From assembly GCA_008017255.1 (NCBI GenBank), contig SSHD01000133.1:1-9315 (forward strand): DNA of 9,315 nucleotides, in the 5' to 3' direction. The notes beneath the pieces were generated by a model, which was not told the DNA's origin, searched no databases, and worked only from the letters and a program-made list of their open reading frames with translations. A program made the translations under genes and the position numbers. Source of the DNA: Acinetobacter sp. Lineage in GTDB: Bacteria; Pseudomonadota; Gammaproteobacteria; Pseudomonadales; Moraxellaceae. Below, piece after piece: positions 1 through 6,889 of this stretch (positions within the stretch are counted from its first letter, which is position 1; each line of letters starts with the position of its first letter).

Positions 1-1
1 A

Positions 2-619
2 GACTACCAACTCGACATTATGATTGGTGAAGGTCCTGCGGCTCGTTCAATTAAGCTCGACTTACCCCCTTTTACTTTAGTTGCCGCAACCACACGTGCA
101 GGTCTACTTACTTCTCCTTTACGCGACCGTTTTGGTATTGTGCAACGCCTTGAGTTCTATTCAGTTACTGACTTGACGCATATTGTGACTCGTTCAGCCA
201 ATTTGATGGATGTACCTATTACACGTGAAGGTTCAGCAGAAATTGCACGTCGTTCACGTGGTACACCGCGTATCGCCAACCGTTTACTACGTCGAGTTCG
301 TGACTATGCGCAAGTCAAAGGTACTGGTGAAGTGACACAAGATATGGCTCAGCGTGCCCTCGATATGCTCAATGTCGATAAAGATGGTTTAGACACTTTA
401 GACCGTCGTTATTTGAGTATGTTACTGGAGCGTTTTGAAGGTCGACCAACAGGTGTGGAAGCATTAGCAGCAGCAATGGCGGAAGACAGCGGTACGTTAG
501 AAGATGTGATAGAACCGTATTTGATACAGCGAGGTTATGTGATGCGAACTGCACGTGGGCGTATTGCGACCAATATGGCGTATGTACAGTTTGGATTAAC
601 ACCGCCAGAAGCATCATAG
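2..619 (+). CDS. ruvB: Holliday junction branch migration ATPase RuvB (3' part; 5' end outside window)
   Basis: RuvB is the AAA+ hexameric motor that, with RuvA, drives branch migration of Holliday junctions in recombination repair. The open frame runs in from the window edge and about 205 residues are visible, against about 330-340 for the full protein, so the Walker A and B parts lie upstream. Seen here are [11 protein letters not shown], the sensor-1 region LVAATTRAG, the LRDRFGI segment that carries the arginine finger in this family, the sensor-2 region [18 protein letters not shown], and the C-terminal winged-helix DNA-binding domain ([19 protein letters not shown], then [14 protein letters not shown]). 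The first ATG in frame (position 20) is internal, not a start. It ends 43 bases before ybgC with no terminator between them, so read-through into the tol cluster is possible. Identification is secure. Confidence 0.97.
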   Translation, partial: DYQLDIMIGEGPAARSIKLDLPPFTLVAATTRAGLLTSPLRDRFGIVQRLEFYSVTDLTHIVTRSANLMDVPITREGSAEIARRSRGTPRIANRLLRRVRDYAQVKGTGEVTQDMAQRALDMLNVDKDGLDTLDRRYLSMLLERFEGRPTGVEALAAAMAEDSGTLEDVIEPYLIQRGYVMRTARGRIATNMAYVQFGLTPPEAS

Positions 620-648
620 TTTAAACTCTCTGCACGCTTTTGAATATT

Positions 649-653
649 AGGAG
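649..653 (+). promoter_or_regulatory. Ribosome binding site of ybgC
   Basis: AGGAG lies 9 bases before the ATG at 663 and supports that start. Confidence 0.75.
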
Positions 654-662
654 CATGTTGTT

Positions 663-1067
663 ATGTCAGATTTTGCATTTAATATACGAGTCTACATAGA
701 AGACACCGATGCCGGCGGTATTGTCTACCATGCCAATCATATTCGCTTTATGGAACGCGCCCGCACCGAATGGCTGCGCACTCAAGGCATTGCCCACTAT
801 TGGCAACAAACAGATTACAGCTTTGTAGTGCATAAAATTAATGTGAAGTATGTACGCCCTATATTAATGGATGATTTGATTACCGTTACAGCACATGTTA
901 TTTCGTGTAAAACTGCGTCTTTTCGGTTGCAACAGAATATTTATCGTGGTGAAATCTTGCTGGCTTCGGGTGAGGTTGAGTTGGCATGTTTAAACAAAGC
1001 AATGTCGCCACGCAAACTCCCCCATGAAATACACGATCTGATTCAAAAAGAATTAGCACAGGGCTAA
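663..1067 (+). CDS. ybgC: Tol-Pal-associated acyl-CoA thioesterase YbgC
   Basis: This is a 134-residue hotdog-fold thioesterase, the usual size for YbgC. The family signature YIEDTDAGGIVYHANH is at residues 11-26. Asp16 and His23 align with the catalytic Asp18 and His25 of the E. coli enzyme, and FMERARTEWLR follows. The enzyme hydrolyses acyl-CoA thioesters in the cytoplasm and has been linked to phospholipid metabolism near the Tol-Pal machine; its exact physiological substrate is not settled. It is the first gene of the tol-pal cluster, as in E. coli and Pseudomonas, and lies 23 bases before tolQ. The start is supported by AGGAG at 649-653. Family assignment is very sure; the in vivo role is known only from relatives. 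Confidence 0.95.
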   Translation: MSDFAFNIRVYIEDTDAGGIVYHANHIRFMERARTEWLRTQGIAHYWQQTDYSFVVHKINVKYVRPILMDDLITVTAHVISCKTASFRLQQNIYRGEILLASGEVELACLNKAMSPRKLPHEIHDLIQKELAQG

Positions 1068-1090
1068 TTACACTTTCGGCACACGCACTT

Positions 1091-1789
1091 ATGGCAACTC
1101 AATTAGATACCTCGCTACATATTTCCGACCTTATTTTACAAGCAAGTCCTGTGGTACAACTGGTCATGCTCATCTTATTATTCGCATCTATTTACAGTTG
1201 GTACTTGATTGCCAAATTACACATGGGCTTTAAAACAGCCAGTCAAGCCGATGAACATTTCCAAAAAATGTTTTGGTCAGGTGCAGAGCTAAATACCCTC
1301 TATAACAATGCGCAGCTCAACTCGAAGCGTCATGGTTTAGAAGATATTTTTTATCAAGGTTTAGGTGAGTTTTTTAAACTCAAAAAACACAAAGCTGCAA
1401 CTGCACAAAGTATTGAAGGGACTGAGCGCATTCTACGTGTCGGTTTAAGTCGAGATCAAGGCGGCTTGGAACAAGGTTTAGGTGCATTGGCAAGTATTGG
1501 CTCGGTTGCACCATATATTGGTTTATTTGGTACGGTCTGGGGCATTATGAATGCCTTTATCGGTCTGGCTGCGGTCGATCAAGTCACTTTAGCCACCGTT
1601 GCACCGGGTATTGCCGAAGCCCTCATTGCAACGGCGATTGGTCTATTTGCCGCCATTCCAGCGGTACTGGCGTTTAACCACTTTACCGCAAAAGGTGAAA
1701 CAATTTATTCAGATCGCGCCCTTTTTGCCGAAGAAATGATTGCACTATTACAACGTCAAAGCATTGGAACCACACAGGAAGATGCATAA
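1091..1789 (+). CDS. tolQ: Tol-Pal system proton channel subunit TolQ
   Basis: TolQ is a 232-residue inner-membrane protein of the ExbB/TolQ/MotA family. With TolR it uses the proton gradient to energise TolA. Three membrane segments are visible: about residues 18-41 (PVVQLVMLILLFASIYSWYL), 132-157 (ALASIGSVAPYIGLFGTVWGI) and 170-195 (VAPGIAEALIATAIGLFAAI). A large cytoplasmic loop lies between the first two. The conserved GLFGTVWGIM and PGIAEALIATA motifs fit the family. The start lacks a clear Shine-Dalgarno sequence, but it is the only in-frame start that keeps TM1 intact at normal family length. The stop codon overlaps the tolR start by one base (TAATG), so the two subunits are probably translationally coupled. 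Confidence 0.97.
   Translation: MATQLDTSLHISDLILQASPVVQLVMLILLFASIYSWYLIAKLHMGFKTASQADEHFQKMFWSGAELNTLYNNAQLNSKRHGLEDIFYQGLGEFFKLKKHKAATAQSIEGTERILRVGLSRDQGGLEQGLGALASIGSVAPYIGLFGTVWGIMNAFIGLAAVDQVTLATVAPGIAEALIATAIGLFAAIPAVLAFNHFTAKGETIYSDRALFAEEMIALLQRQSIGTTQEDA
1776..1781 (+). promoter_or_regulatory. Ribosome binding site of tolR inside tolQ
   Basis: AGGAAG within the last tolQ codons lies 7 bases before the tolR ATG at 1789. It supports the overlapping TAATG start. Confidence 0.65.
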
Positions 1790-2238
1790 TGGCGATTCAA
1801 CGATCTGGACGTTTTGAACGCATTAAAAAACCACTGAATAGCGATATGAATGTGGTGCCATATATTGATGTCATGTTGGTGCTGTTAGTCATTTTTATGG
1901 TGACTGCACCAATGATCACAACTGGCGTTAAAGTGGATTTACCACAAGCAAATAGCAATCCGATTCAATCCGAAGACAGCCCAACCATAGTCACTTTAGA
2001 AGCGAATGGAACCATCAAGCTTAAGGATAAAGTCTATAGTGACGAAGCCATGTCGCTTGAGCAATTGAAAACTGTACTTACAGAGAATCAAAAACAAGCT
2101 GAAGCAAATAAAAAACAGTTAACGATATTGATCAATGGTAGCGAATCACGCCCATATGGTGAAGTGATGAAGCTAATGTCTGCACTGCAAGATTCTGGTC
2201 TCACCCAAGTGGGCTTACTGACAGAGTCGTTAAAATAA
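1789..2238 (+). CDS. tolR: Tol-Pal system protein TolR (ExbD/TolR family)
   Basis: TolR is the 149-residue partner of TolQ. It has a short basic cytoplasmic tail, one membrane helix (about residues 21-43, NVVPYIDVMLVLLVIFMVTA) and a periplasmic ExbD/TolR domain. Asp27 in the YIDVMLVL motif matches the essential membrane aspartate (Asp23 in E. coli) that carries protons. The periplasmic part ends with a region like the peptidoglycan-binding C-terminus of the family (SRPYGEVMKLMSALQDSGLT). The start overlaps the tolQ stop by one base and has an AGGAAG site. The gene lies 3 bases before tolA. Length and motifs are ordinary for the family. Confidence 0.97.
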   Translation: MAIQRSGRFERIKKPLNSDMNVVPYIDVMLVLLVIFMVTAPMITTGVKVDLPQANSNPIQSEDSPTIVTLEANGTIKLKDKVYSDEAMSLEQLKTVLTENQKQAEANKKQLTILINGSESRPYGEVMKLMSALQDSGLTQVGLLTESLK

Positions 2239-2241
2239 ACT

Positions 2242-3393
2242 ATGAAGATATTTCAACAGCCACCATTTAAACAAAATGCCATTGCACTCGGCTTCACCAT
2301 CGGGGTTCATGTGGTGGCAGTTGTCGGTTTACTCTTTTTAGGTATGGGTAAACCACCTGATCAACCGAAAAAAATGACCACGGTTTTGGTGAAACCAGAA
2401 AACATCCCCCCTGCTCTCACCGAAGAAGTTGAACACGAAACCACGGCTGAAAATCAAGCCGATGCGGTGCAAAGCCCGACTGTAGATGTACCGCAACCTG
2501 CGGCTCCTGCAGAGCCACCACAAGCCACAGCGCAACAACTGGCTGCCGAAAAACAAAAGGCAGCACAAGCGCAGCAAGAACAATTAGCCGAGCAACAACG
2601 CAAGGCAGATGAAGCTGCCAAAGCTGCGCAGCAAAAACAGCAACAACGTGCTGAGGCGGCTGAAGCCGCAAAACGTAAAGCTGAACTAGATGCAAAACTA
2701 AAACAGCAAAAAACAGCGGAAAACGCAAAATTACAAGCTCAGCAAGAAGCAAAGCGTAATGCTGAACTAGATGCCAAACGTAAAGCAGACGCAGATGCCA
2801 AAGCAAAAGCGGATGCGAAGCGTAAAGCCGACGCAGATGCCAAAGCAAAAGCGGATGCCAAACGTAAAGCCGACGCAGATGCCAAAGTAAAAGCGGATGC
2901 AAAGCGTAAGGCCGATGTAGATGCCAAAGCAAAAGCCGACGCAAAAGGTAAAGCAGATGCAGATGCCAAGGCAAAAGCGGACGCAAAACGCAAGGCAGAT
3001 TCAGATGCTAAAGCAAAAGCGGATGCCGACGCGAAAGAAAAAGCCGATGCAGATGCCAAAGCTGCTGCTGCGCAAAAAGCACAACAAGACGCCGCACAGA
3101 AAAAAGCCGATGCGAAACGTGTCGCTTCAACAGCTATACAAGATTTCCGCAGAAAAATTGATAGAGCTTGGCATGTACCTCAAGGCACATCAGGGAAAAG
3201 GGTTACTGTTCGATTTACGTTATCAGACTCTGGTGCAGTCCTCTCAAAAGTCATCACTAAATCTAGCGGTGACGATGCACTAGATGCAAGTATTCTTGCA
3301 GCTATTGATGCCGCAGCTCCTTTTCCGATGCCAGAAGATCCAGATGCGCGCCGTGAAGCAAGAACAGCAAGTCCGACTTTTATTGCTAAATAG
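2242..3393 (+). CDS. tolA: Tol-Pal cell envelope spanning protein TolA
   Basis: TolA links the TolQR motor in the inner membrane to TolB and Pal at the outer membrane during constriction, and in other species it is a port for colicins and filamentous phage. The 383 residues show the three TolA domains. There is one N-terminal membrane anchor (about residues 13-36), then a proline-rich stretch (about 73-93). A long Ala/Lys/Asp/Gln-rich helical stalk follows (about 94-293), containing six 14-residue units of the KRKADADAKAKADA type at 179-262. The C-terminal TolA/TonB-like domain is about 294-383 (FRRKIDRAW, VRFTLSDSGAVLSKVITKSSGDDALDASILAAI). The protein has no cysteine, so the disulfide known in the E. 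coli C-terminal domain is absent. It starts 3 bases after tolR without a clear Shine-Dalgarno, so coupling to tolR is likely. Confidence 0.95.
   Translation: MKIFQQPPFKQNAIALGFTIGVHVVAVVGLLFLGMGKPPDQPKKMTTVLVKPENIPPALTEEVEHETTAENQADAVQSPTVDVPQPAAPAEPPQATAQQLAAEKQKAAQAQQEQLAEQQRKADEAAKAAQQKQQQRAEAAEAAKRKAELDAKLKQQKTAENAKLQAQQEAKRNAELDAKRKADADAKAKADAKRKADADAKAKADAKRKADADAKVKADAKRKADVDAKAKADAKGKADADAKAKADAKRKADSDAKAKADADAKEKADADAKAAAAQKAQQDAAQKKADAKRVASTAIQDFRRKIDRAWHVPQGTSGKRVTVRFTLSDSGAVLSKVITKSSGDDALDASILAAIDAAAPFPMPEDPDARREARTASPTFIAK
2776..3027 (+). repeat. Six tandem 42-bp repeats in the tolA stalk
   Basis: Six in-frame 42-base units begin at 2776, 2818, 2860, 2902, 2944 and 2986. The amino-acid consensus is KRKADADAKAKADA. 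Units 1 and 2 give identical peptides; unit 3 has A to V, unit 4 A to V, unit 5 R to G and unit 6 A to S. Degenerate relatives of the unit occur earlier (KRKAELDAK at residues 144-152, KRNAELDA at 171-178) and just after (to about residue 274). Third-position differences between units show the array is not a very recent duplication, though units 1-3 are closest to each other. Confidence 0.93.
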
Positions 3394-3403
3394 TAATAAA
3401 GAG

Positions 3404-3449
3404 TTAACGTTACCTACTTTTAATAGTACAAAGCAGGTAACTATGTTAA
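3404..3449 (+). other. Inverted repeat / hairpin between tolA and tolB
   Basis: Arms GTTACCTACTTT (3409-3420) and AAAGCAGGTAAC (3430-3441) pair over 12 positions with one A-C mismatch around a 9-base loop. A further 5-bp stem (TTAAC at 3404-3408 with GTTAA at 3445-3449) can stack below it with a 3-base bulge. No T-run follows, so this is not a standard terminator. It may be an mRNA processing or stability element, or a partial attenuator that sets tolB-pal levels apart from tolQRA. Confidence 0.6.
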
Positions 3450-3490
3450 ACAATCACTAGCCAAAATTATGAACACAAGTAATTGTCATT

Positions 3491-4774
3491 ATGAACCAGA
3501 CGCGTAAACATCTTATTGCTGTAGCGGTATTCACTGCCCTCAGTACCATTGCCCCATCAACAGCTTTTGCTCAACTATATTTTGAGATTGCCAAAGCGCC
3601 TGAGCAAGCACCTAAAATCGCCATTGTGCCTTTTGCCAATGACACAGCTATTTACCCGATTGTGGAAAATGACCTCAATCGTTCAGGTCGTTTTAGCAGC
3701 GCATCGCAAAACTTGCCTGCAACCGCCAGCATGAATCAAATTCAAGCGGCAGATTGGCAAAATGCAGGCGTACCTTATGTGGTGGTTGGGCAAAGCAAAG
3801 CTGTAGATGCCAATAGCTTTGAAATTCGCTATCAACTGTACGATGTGCAAAAACAACAATATTTACTAAATGAAGTGCTGACCGTACCAAACTCACGAGC
3901 ACGCTCAGCCGCACATATGATTAGTGATGCGATTTATCAAGCCTTAACAGGTATTCCTGGTGACTTTAGCGGTCGTATTGCCTATGTGTTACGCAACCAA
4001 GCCACGCCTGCGCAGCGTTATACCCTACAAATTGCCGATACCGATGGCGCACAACCTAAAACGGTGATGTCATCTCGTGATCCGGTTTTATCGCCTACGT
4101 GGACACCAGACGCCAAAAAAATTGCCTACGTTTCGTTTGAAACCAAACGCCCAGCGATTTATATACAGGACTTAGCCACAGGTCAGCGCGAAGTGCTCGC
4201 CAGTTTCCGTGGCTTAAATGGCGCACCTAGCTTTTCGCCAGATGGGAAATTCATGCTATTTACTGCATCAATGCATGGTAACCCTGAAATTTATCAGATG
4301 AATCTGCAAAGCAGGAAAATACAACGCATGACCAATGACTCGGCGATTGACACCGAAGCACGTTATGCACCAGACGGCAAATCCTTTATTTTCACCTCTG
4401 ACCGTGGAGGTTCGGCACAAATTTACCGTTATAGTTTTGAAGAAGACTCGGTAAAACGTCTGACCTTTAAAGGCGCATTTAACGCGCGTGGTACGCTCAG
4501 TGCAGACGGTAAAAAGATTGCATTGGTGCATCGCCCAAGTGGCAGCAACTATAAAGTGGCGCTGCAAGATATCACTACTGGCATTACCAATATCCTCACC
4601 CCAACCAGTTTAGATGAAGCACCAAGTTTTTCACCCAATGGGCAGATGGTGGTCTATGCAACTCGCGAAGGCCATCGTGGCTTGCTGTCTATTATGTCGA
4701 CCGATGGTCGTTTCCGTATGAATTTACCTAGTGAGCAAGGCGAAGTTCGCGAACCTGCTTGGGCACCAAAATAA
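3491..4774 (+). CDS. tolB: Tol-Pal system periplasmic beta-propeller protein TolB
   Basis: TolB is a 427-residue exported protein that binds Pal and, through its N-terminus, TolA. Residues 1-27 form a signal peptide with an AFA cleavage motif before QLYFE. The N-terminal alpha/beta domain (to about residue 160, including IAIVPFAND and PYVVVGQSK) is followed by a beta-propeller. Its blades carry repeated SPTWTPDAKKIAYVS, APSFSPDGKFMLFTA, EARYAPDGKSFIFTSDRGG, RGTLSADGKKIALVH and APSFSPNGQMVVYATR motifs, typical of TolB/PD40 repeats. A 97-base gap with a hairpin separates it from tolA, and pal follows 22 bases after it. No strong Shine-Dalgarno is seen. The start is chosen because the signal peptide begins right at this ATG; an ATG at 3469 is out of frame. 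Confidence 0.97.
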   Translation: MNQTRKHLIAVAVFTALSTIAPSTAFAQLYFEIAKAPEQAPKIAIVPFANDTAIYPIVENDLNRSGRFSSASQNLPATASMNQIQAADWQNAGVPYVVVGQSKAVDANSFEIRYQLYDVQKQQYLLNEVLTVPNSRARSAAHMISDAIYQALTGIPGDFSGRIAYVLRNQATPAQRYTLQIADTDGAQPKTVMSSRDPVLSPTWTPDAKKIAYVSFETKRPAIYIQDLATGQREVLASFRGLNGAPSFSPDGKFMLFTASMHGNPEIYQMNLQSRKIQRMTNDSAIDTEARYAPDGKSFIFTSDRGGSAQIYRYSFEEDSVKRLTFKGAFNARGTLSADGKKIALVHRPSGSNYKVALQDITTGITNILTPTSLDEAPSFSPNGQMVVYATREGHRGLLSIMSTDGRFRMNLPSEQGEVREPAWAPK

Positions 4775-4786
4775 TTTATCTTAATT

Positions 4787-4790
4787 GGAG
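4787..4790 (+). promoter_or_regulatory. Ribosome binding site that decides the pal start
   Basis: GGAG (within TTGGAG) lies 6 bases before the ATG at 4797. The TTG at 4785 overlaps this site and would add four residues before the signal peptide, so the ATG is preferred. Confidence 0.8.
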
Positions 4791-4796
4791 AATCAC

Positions 4797-5363
4797 ATGA
4801 ATTTTAAATATTTAAGCCTTCCCCTACTGGCTGCTGCGCTTGTATTTACGGGTTGTGCAAGCCGTAAACCCGCAACCGATATCACCGCTGGCAACACACC
4901 CAATACCGCAACCACTGTCAGTACCGATGGTTTAAGTGAAGATGCAGCTTTAAATGCACAAAACCTAGCTGGTGCATCATCAAAAGGGGTGACCGCTGCC
5001 AATAAAGCATTTTTGGCAAAACGTGTGGTACATTTCGACTTTGACAGCAGCGAATTATCTTCAACCGACTATCAAACCCTACAGGCACATGCGCAATTTT
5101 TGGTTGCCAATGCCAACTCAAAAGTGGCTTTAACCGGTCATACTGATGAACGTGGTACACGTGAATACAATATGGCACTCGGCGAACGCCGTGCCAAAGC
5201 TGTGGAGAGTTTTTTAATTACCAATGGCGTAAGTGCACAGCAACTTGAAGCGGTCAGCTATGGTAAAGAAGCACCAGTCAATGCAGGACATGATGAAGCT
5301 GCATGGAAAGAAAACCGCCGTGTAGAAATTAACTATGAAGCCGTGCCACCGTTATTAAAATAA
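4797..5363 (+). CDS. pal: Peptidoglycan-associated lipoprotein Pal
   Basis: Pal is an outer-membrane lipoprotein that binds peptidoglycan and is moved to division sites by the TolQRAB machine. The 188-residue precursor has a lipoprotein signal peptide ending in the lipobox VFTGC, so Cys20 would be the acylated N-terminus. The residue after it is Ala, not the Asp that retains lipoproteins in the inner membrane in E. coli. A flexible Thr/Ala-rich linker (about 21-70) precedes the OmpA-like domain (about 74-183). That domain shows VVHFDFDSSEL, the peptidoglycan-binding signature TGHTDERGTREYNMALGERRA and NRRVEINY. The start was moved to the ATG at 4797 because a Shine-Dalgarno directly precedes it. 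It is the last gene of the cluster and is closed by the terminator at 5375-5411. Confidence 0.97.
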   Translation: MNFKYLSLPLLAAALVFTGCASRKPATDITAGNTPNTATTVSTDGLSEDAALNAQNLAGASSKGVTAANKAFLAKRVVHFDFDSSELSSTDYQTLQAHAQFLVANANSKVALTGHTDERGTREYNMALGERRAKAVESFLITNGVSAQQLEAVSYGKEAPVNAGHDEAAWKENRRVEINYEAVPPLLK

Positions 5364-5374
5364 CCCGCACATGT

Positions 5375-5411
5375 AAAAATGCTCACCTAATGTGAGCATT
5401 TTTTGTTTTTT
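5375..5411 (+). terminator. Intrinsic terminator after pal, probably bidirectional
   Basis: A 12-bp stem pairs AAAAATGCTCAC (5375-5386) with GTGAGCATTTTT (5392-5403) around the loop CTAAT, followed by GTTTTTT. On the minus strand the same stem is followed by a T-run from the A-rich left arm, so it can also end the convergent small gene at 5420-5605. Confidence 0.9.
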
Positions 5412-5419
5412 GATATGGG

Positions 5420-5605
5420 TTAAGTTTTTACATCCGTTTCAGCAGGTGCTTGCATCGACTCAATTAAATCGTGTTTATTAAACTCTTTGTATTCAGGCTT
5501 GGCTTCATACTCTTTCCACGCCTCTTTGACCTTTTCCTTAGAAATTTGCTCTAAATTGATCGCTTCGCCTGCAGTTGGAGTATCTTCAAAATTTTGGGTT
5601 GACAT
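5420..5605 (-). CDS. Small acidic conserved-type protein of unknown function
   Basis: A 61-residue frame lies on the minus strand where the plus strand has no gene. It has a good Shine-Dalgarno (GGAG, seen as CTCC at 5613-5616) 7 bases before its ATG, and it converges on the bidirectional terminator after pal. The product has no cysteine, signal peptide or membrane segment and should be cytoplasmic. It has 14 Asp/Glu against 8 Lys. The middle (about residues 18-50) is a charged, helix-prone stretch with EKVKEAWKEYEAKPEYKEFNK; both ends look flexible. I suspect it belongs to a small protein family restricted to Acinetobacter, but I cannot confirm that from sequence alone. No function is assigned. 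Confidence 0.75.
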   Translation of the reverse strand: MSTQNFEDTPTAGEAINLEQISKEKVKEAWKEYEAKPEYKEFNKHDLIESMQAPAETDVKT

Positions 5606-5612
5606 CTAAATT

Positions 5613-5616
5613 CTCC
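5613..5616 (-). promoter_or_regulatory. Ribosome binding site of the small minus-strand gene
   Basis: On the minus strand this reads GGAG, 7 bases before the ATG at 5605. It is the main reason to accept the 61-residue frame as a gene. Confidence 0.7.
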
Positions 5617-5667
5617 AAACTTGCTGTCTTATCTGTAGCAACCATAACATGTAATACTGCACTTGTA

Positions 5668-5694
5668 AGTATAAAAACAGCATAAATAAACCAA
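5668..5694 (-). promoter_or_regulatory. Possible promoter of the small minus-strand gene
   Basis: On the minus strand a TATACT -10-like hexamer (5668-5673) has a TTGGTT -35-like hexamer (5689-5694) with a 15-base spacer, a little short. This is weak pattern evidence in an AT-rich region. Confidence 0.3.
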
Positions 5695-5700
5695 GATCAT

Positions 5701-5729
5701 TTTTATTTTAGAACGATCTCTACTAGAAT
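5701..5729 (+). promoter_or_regulatory. Possible promoter of fbp
   Basis: TAGAAT (5724-5729) resembles a -10 box about 50 bases before the fbp start. The matching -35 position (5701-5706, TTTTAT) is poor. A promoter is expected somewhere in this 175-base divergent spacer because pal transcription ends upstream. Confidence 0.35.
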
Positions 5730-5768
5730 AGCGGCATTCTTGTTCTTCATGTTTGACGCAGCCAAATC

Positions 5769-5772
5769 GGAG
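5769..5772 (+). promoter_or_regulatory. Ribosome binding site of fbp
   Basis: GGAG lies 8 bases before the ATG at 5781 and supports that start. Confidence 0.7.
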
Positions 5773-5780
5773 CTCTTTCT

Positions 5781-6752
5781 ATGTCAAAGCTTAGCTTATC
5801 GCAATACCTACAACAACAAAAAGGCAATTTGACTCCCGAATTGGCACAAGTGATCACAACCATCGCCGAAACCTGTAAAACCATTGACCAAGCCTTACAA
5901 CAAGGTGCGTTGGCGGGTATTTTAGGTAGCGCTGGCAATGAAAACGTACAAGGTGAAACACAAAAGAAATTAGATGTTATTTCTAATGATTATTTAATTG
6001 ATGCACTGAAAGTTCATCCACACGTCGGGGGGTTGGCTTCGGAAGAATTAGACGATTTCACCCCTGCACAAAACAATGGTCAATATTTGGTGTTGTTTGA
6101 CCCTTTAGATGGTTCGAGCAATATTGACATCAACATGTGTGTCGGCACTATTTTTTCAATCTTACCAGCGCAAAATGCAGTCACTCAAGCGGCTGATTTT
6201 ATGCAAGCAGGTACCGCTCAGGTTGCAGCAGGTTATGTGCTCTATGGTCCATCGACCATGCTCGCGCTGACCGTAGGTGCAGGTGTAGTGATGTTTACTT
6301 TAGACCCAAATACACACACTTTCTTACTTACCACCGAACACGTACAGGTTGCGCCAGACACGCAAGAATTTGCCATTAACGCATCCAATCAACGCCATTG
6401 GGAAAACCCAGTCAAACACTATATTGATGAACTTTTAGCGGGTAAAACGTCGGTGCGTGAAAAAGATTTCAACATGCGTTGGGTCGCATGTATGGTCGGC
6501 GATATTCACCGTATCTTGTGTCGTGGCGGCATCTTCCTTTACCCTTACGATTTAAAAGACCCACAAAAAGCTGGACGTTTACGTTTAATGTACGAAGCTA
6601 ACCCAATGAGTATGCTGATTGAACAAGCGGGCGGTTCATCAACCACTGGGCGAGTGCGCATTATGGACATTCAACCCACAGAATTACATCAACGTGTACC
6701 CGTAATTATTGGCTCGAAACATGAAGTTGACCGTGTCACAAGCTACCATTGA
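5781..6752 (+). CDS. fbp: Class I fructose-1,6-bisphosphatase
   Basis: This 323-residue enzyme removes the 1-phosphate of fructose 1,6-bisphosphate to give fructose 6-phosphate, the committed step of gluconeogenesis in the cytoplasm. The class I signature is clear: metal ligands around Glu88-Glu89 (LASEELDDF), [23 protein letters not shown] at residues 105-127 with Asp107 and Asp110, and the substrate-binding region [16 protein letters not shown] (231-246). The C-terminal [20 protein letters not shown] (266-285) supplies another metal ligand (Glu272). Length is normal for the class. For a non-fermenting bacterium growing on organic acids this gene is central, but its place beside tol-pal suggests no functional link. 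Upstream is the divergent small gene; downstream is a gene-free, repeat-rich spacer. Confidence 0.97.
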   Translation: MSKLSLSQYLQQQKGNLTPELAQVITTIAETCKTIDQALQQGALAGILGSAGNENVQGETQKKLDVISNDYLIDALKVHPHVGGLASEELDDFTPAQNNGQYLVLFDPLDGSSNIDINMCVGTIFSILPAQNAVTQAADFMQAGTAQVAAGYVLYGPSTMLALTVGAGVVMFTLDPNTHTFLLTTEHVQVAPDTQEFAINASNQRHWENPVKHYIDELLAGKTSVREKDFNMRWVACMVGDIHRILCRGGIFLYPYDLKDPQKAGRLRLMYEANPMSMLIEQAGGSSTTGRVRIMDIQPTELHQRVPVIIGSKHEVDRVTSYH

Positions 6753-6791
6753 TTAACTAAAACTCATCTCCAAACTTTGATACTCGATAAC

Positions 6792-6879
6792 GTCATTCAC
6801 AACCTGCGCAGTATCTGAAAAATAATGTTTTTGCGATGAAGCGGCTAAATGAAAGAACTGAACAGGTTTTGTGAATGAC
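6792..6879. repeat. Imperfect inverted repeat, arms 15 and 17 bases
   Basis: GTCATTCACAACCTG (6792-6806) and CAGGTTTTGTGAATGAC (6863-6879) are inverse complements, except that the second arm has two extra A-T pairs in its A/T run. They enclose 56 bases with no coding frame; the inner part holds a short AT stem (AAAAA-TAATG-TTTTT). The layout fits a tiny non-autonomous element or a structured transcript. No flanking target duplication is seen. Confidence 0.7.
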
Positions 6880-6889
6880 AATGGTTTTG

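Noticed and set aside
2776..3027. CRISPR-like array because of regular 42-bp repeats
   Set aside because: The units are contiguous, with no unique spacers, and lie in frame inside tolA.
2338..3059. Long open frames on the minus strand across tolA (81, 189 and 106 residues) and a 120-residue plus-strand frame at 2921-3283
   Set aside because: They are by-products of the repetitive GCx/AAx codon pattern of the tolA stalk. Their translations are low-complexity (Leu/His/Arg or Ala/Ser runs) and lack ribosome binding sites.
3442..3490. A separate tolB promoter in the spacer
   Set aside because: AT-rich hexamers are present, but no -35/-10 pair with acceptable spacing stands out.
4785..4796. TTG start for pal, adding MENH
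   Set aside because: The TTG lies in the Shine-Dalgarno of the ATG at 4797, and the added acidic residues would spoil the lipoprotein signal peptide.
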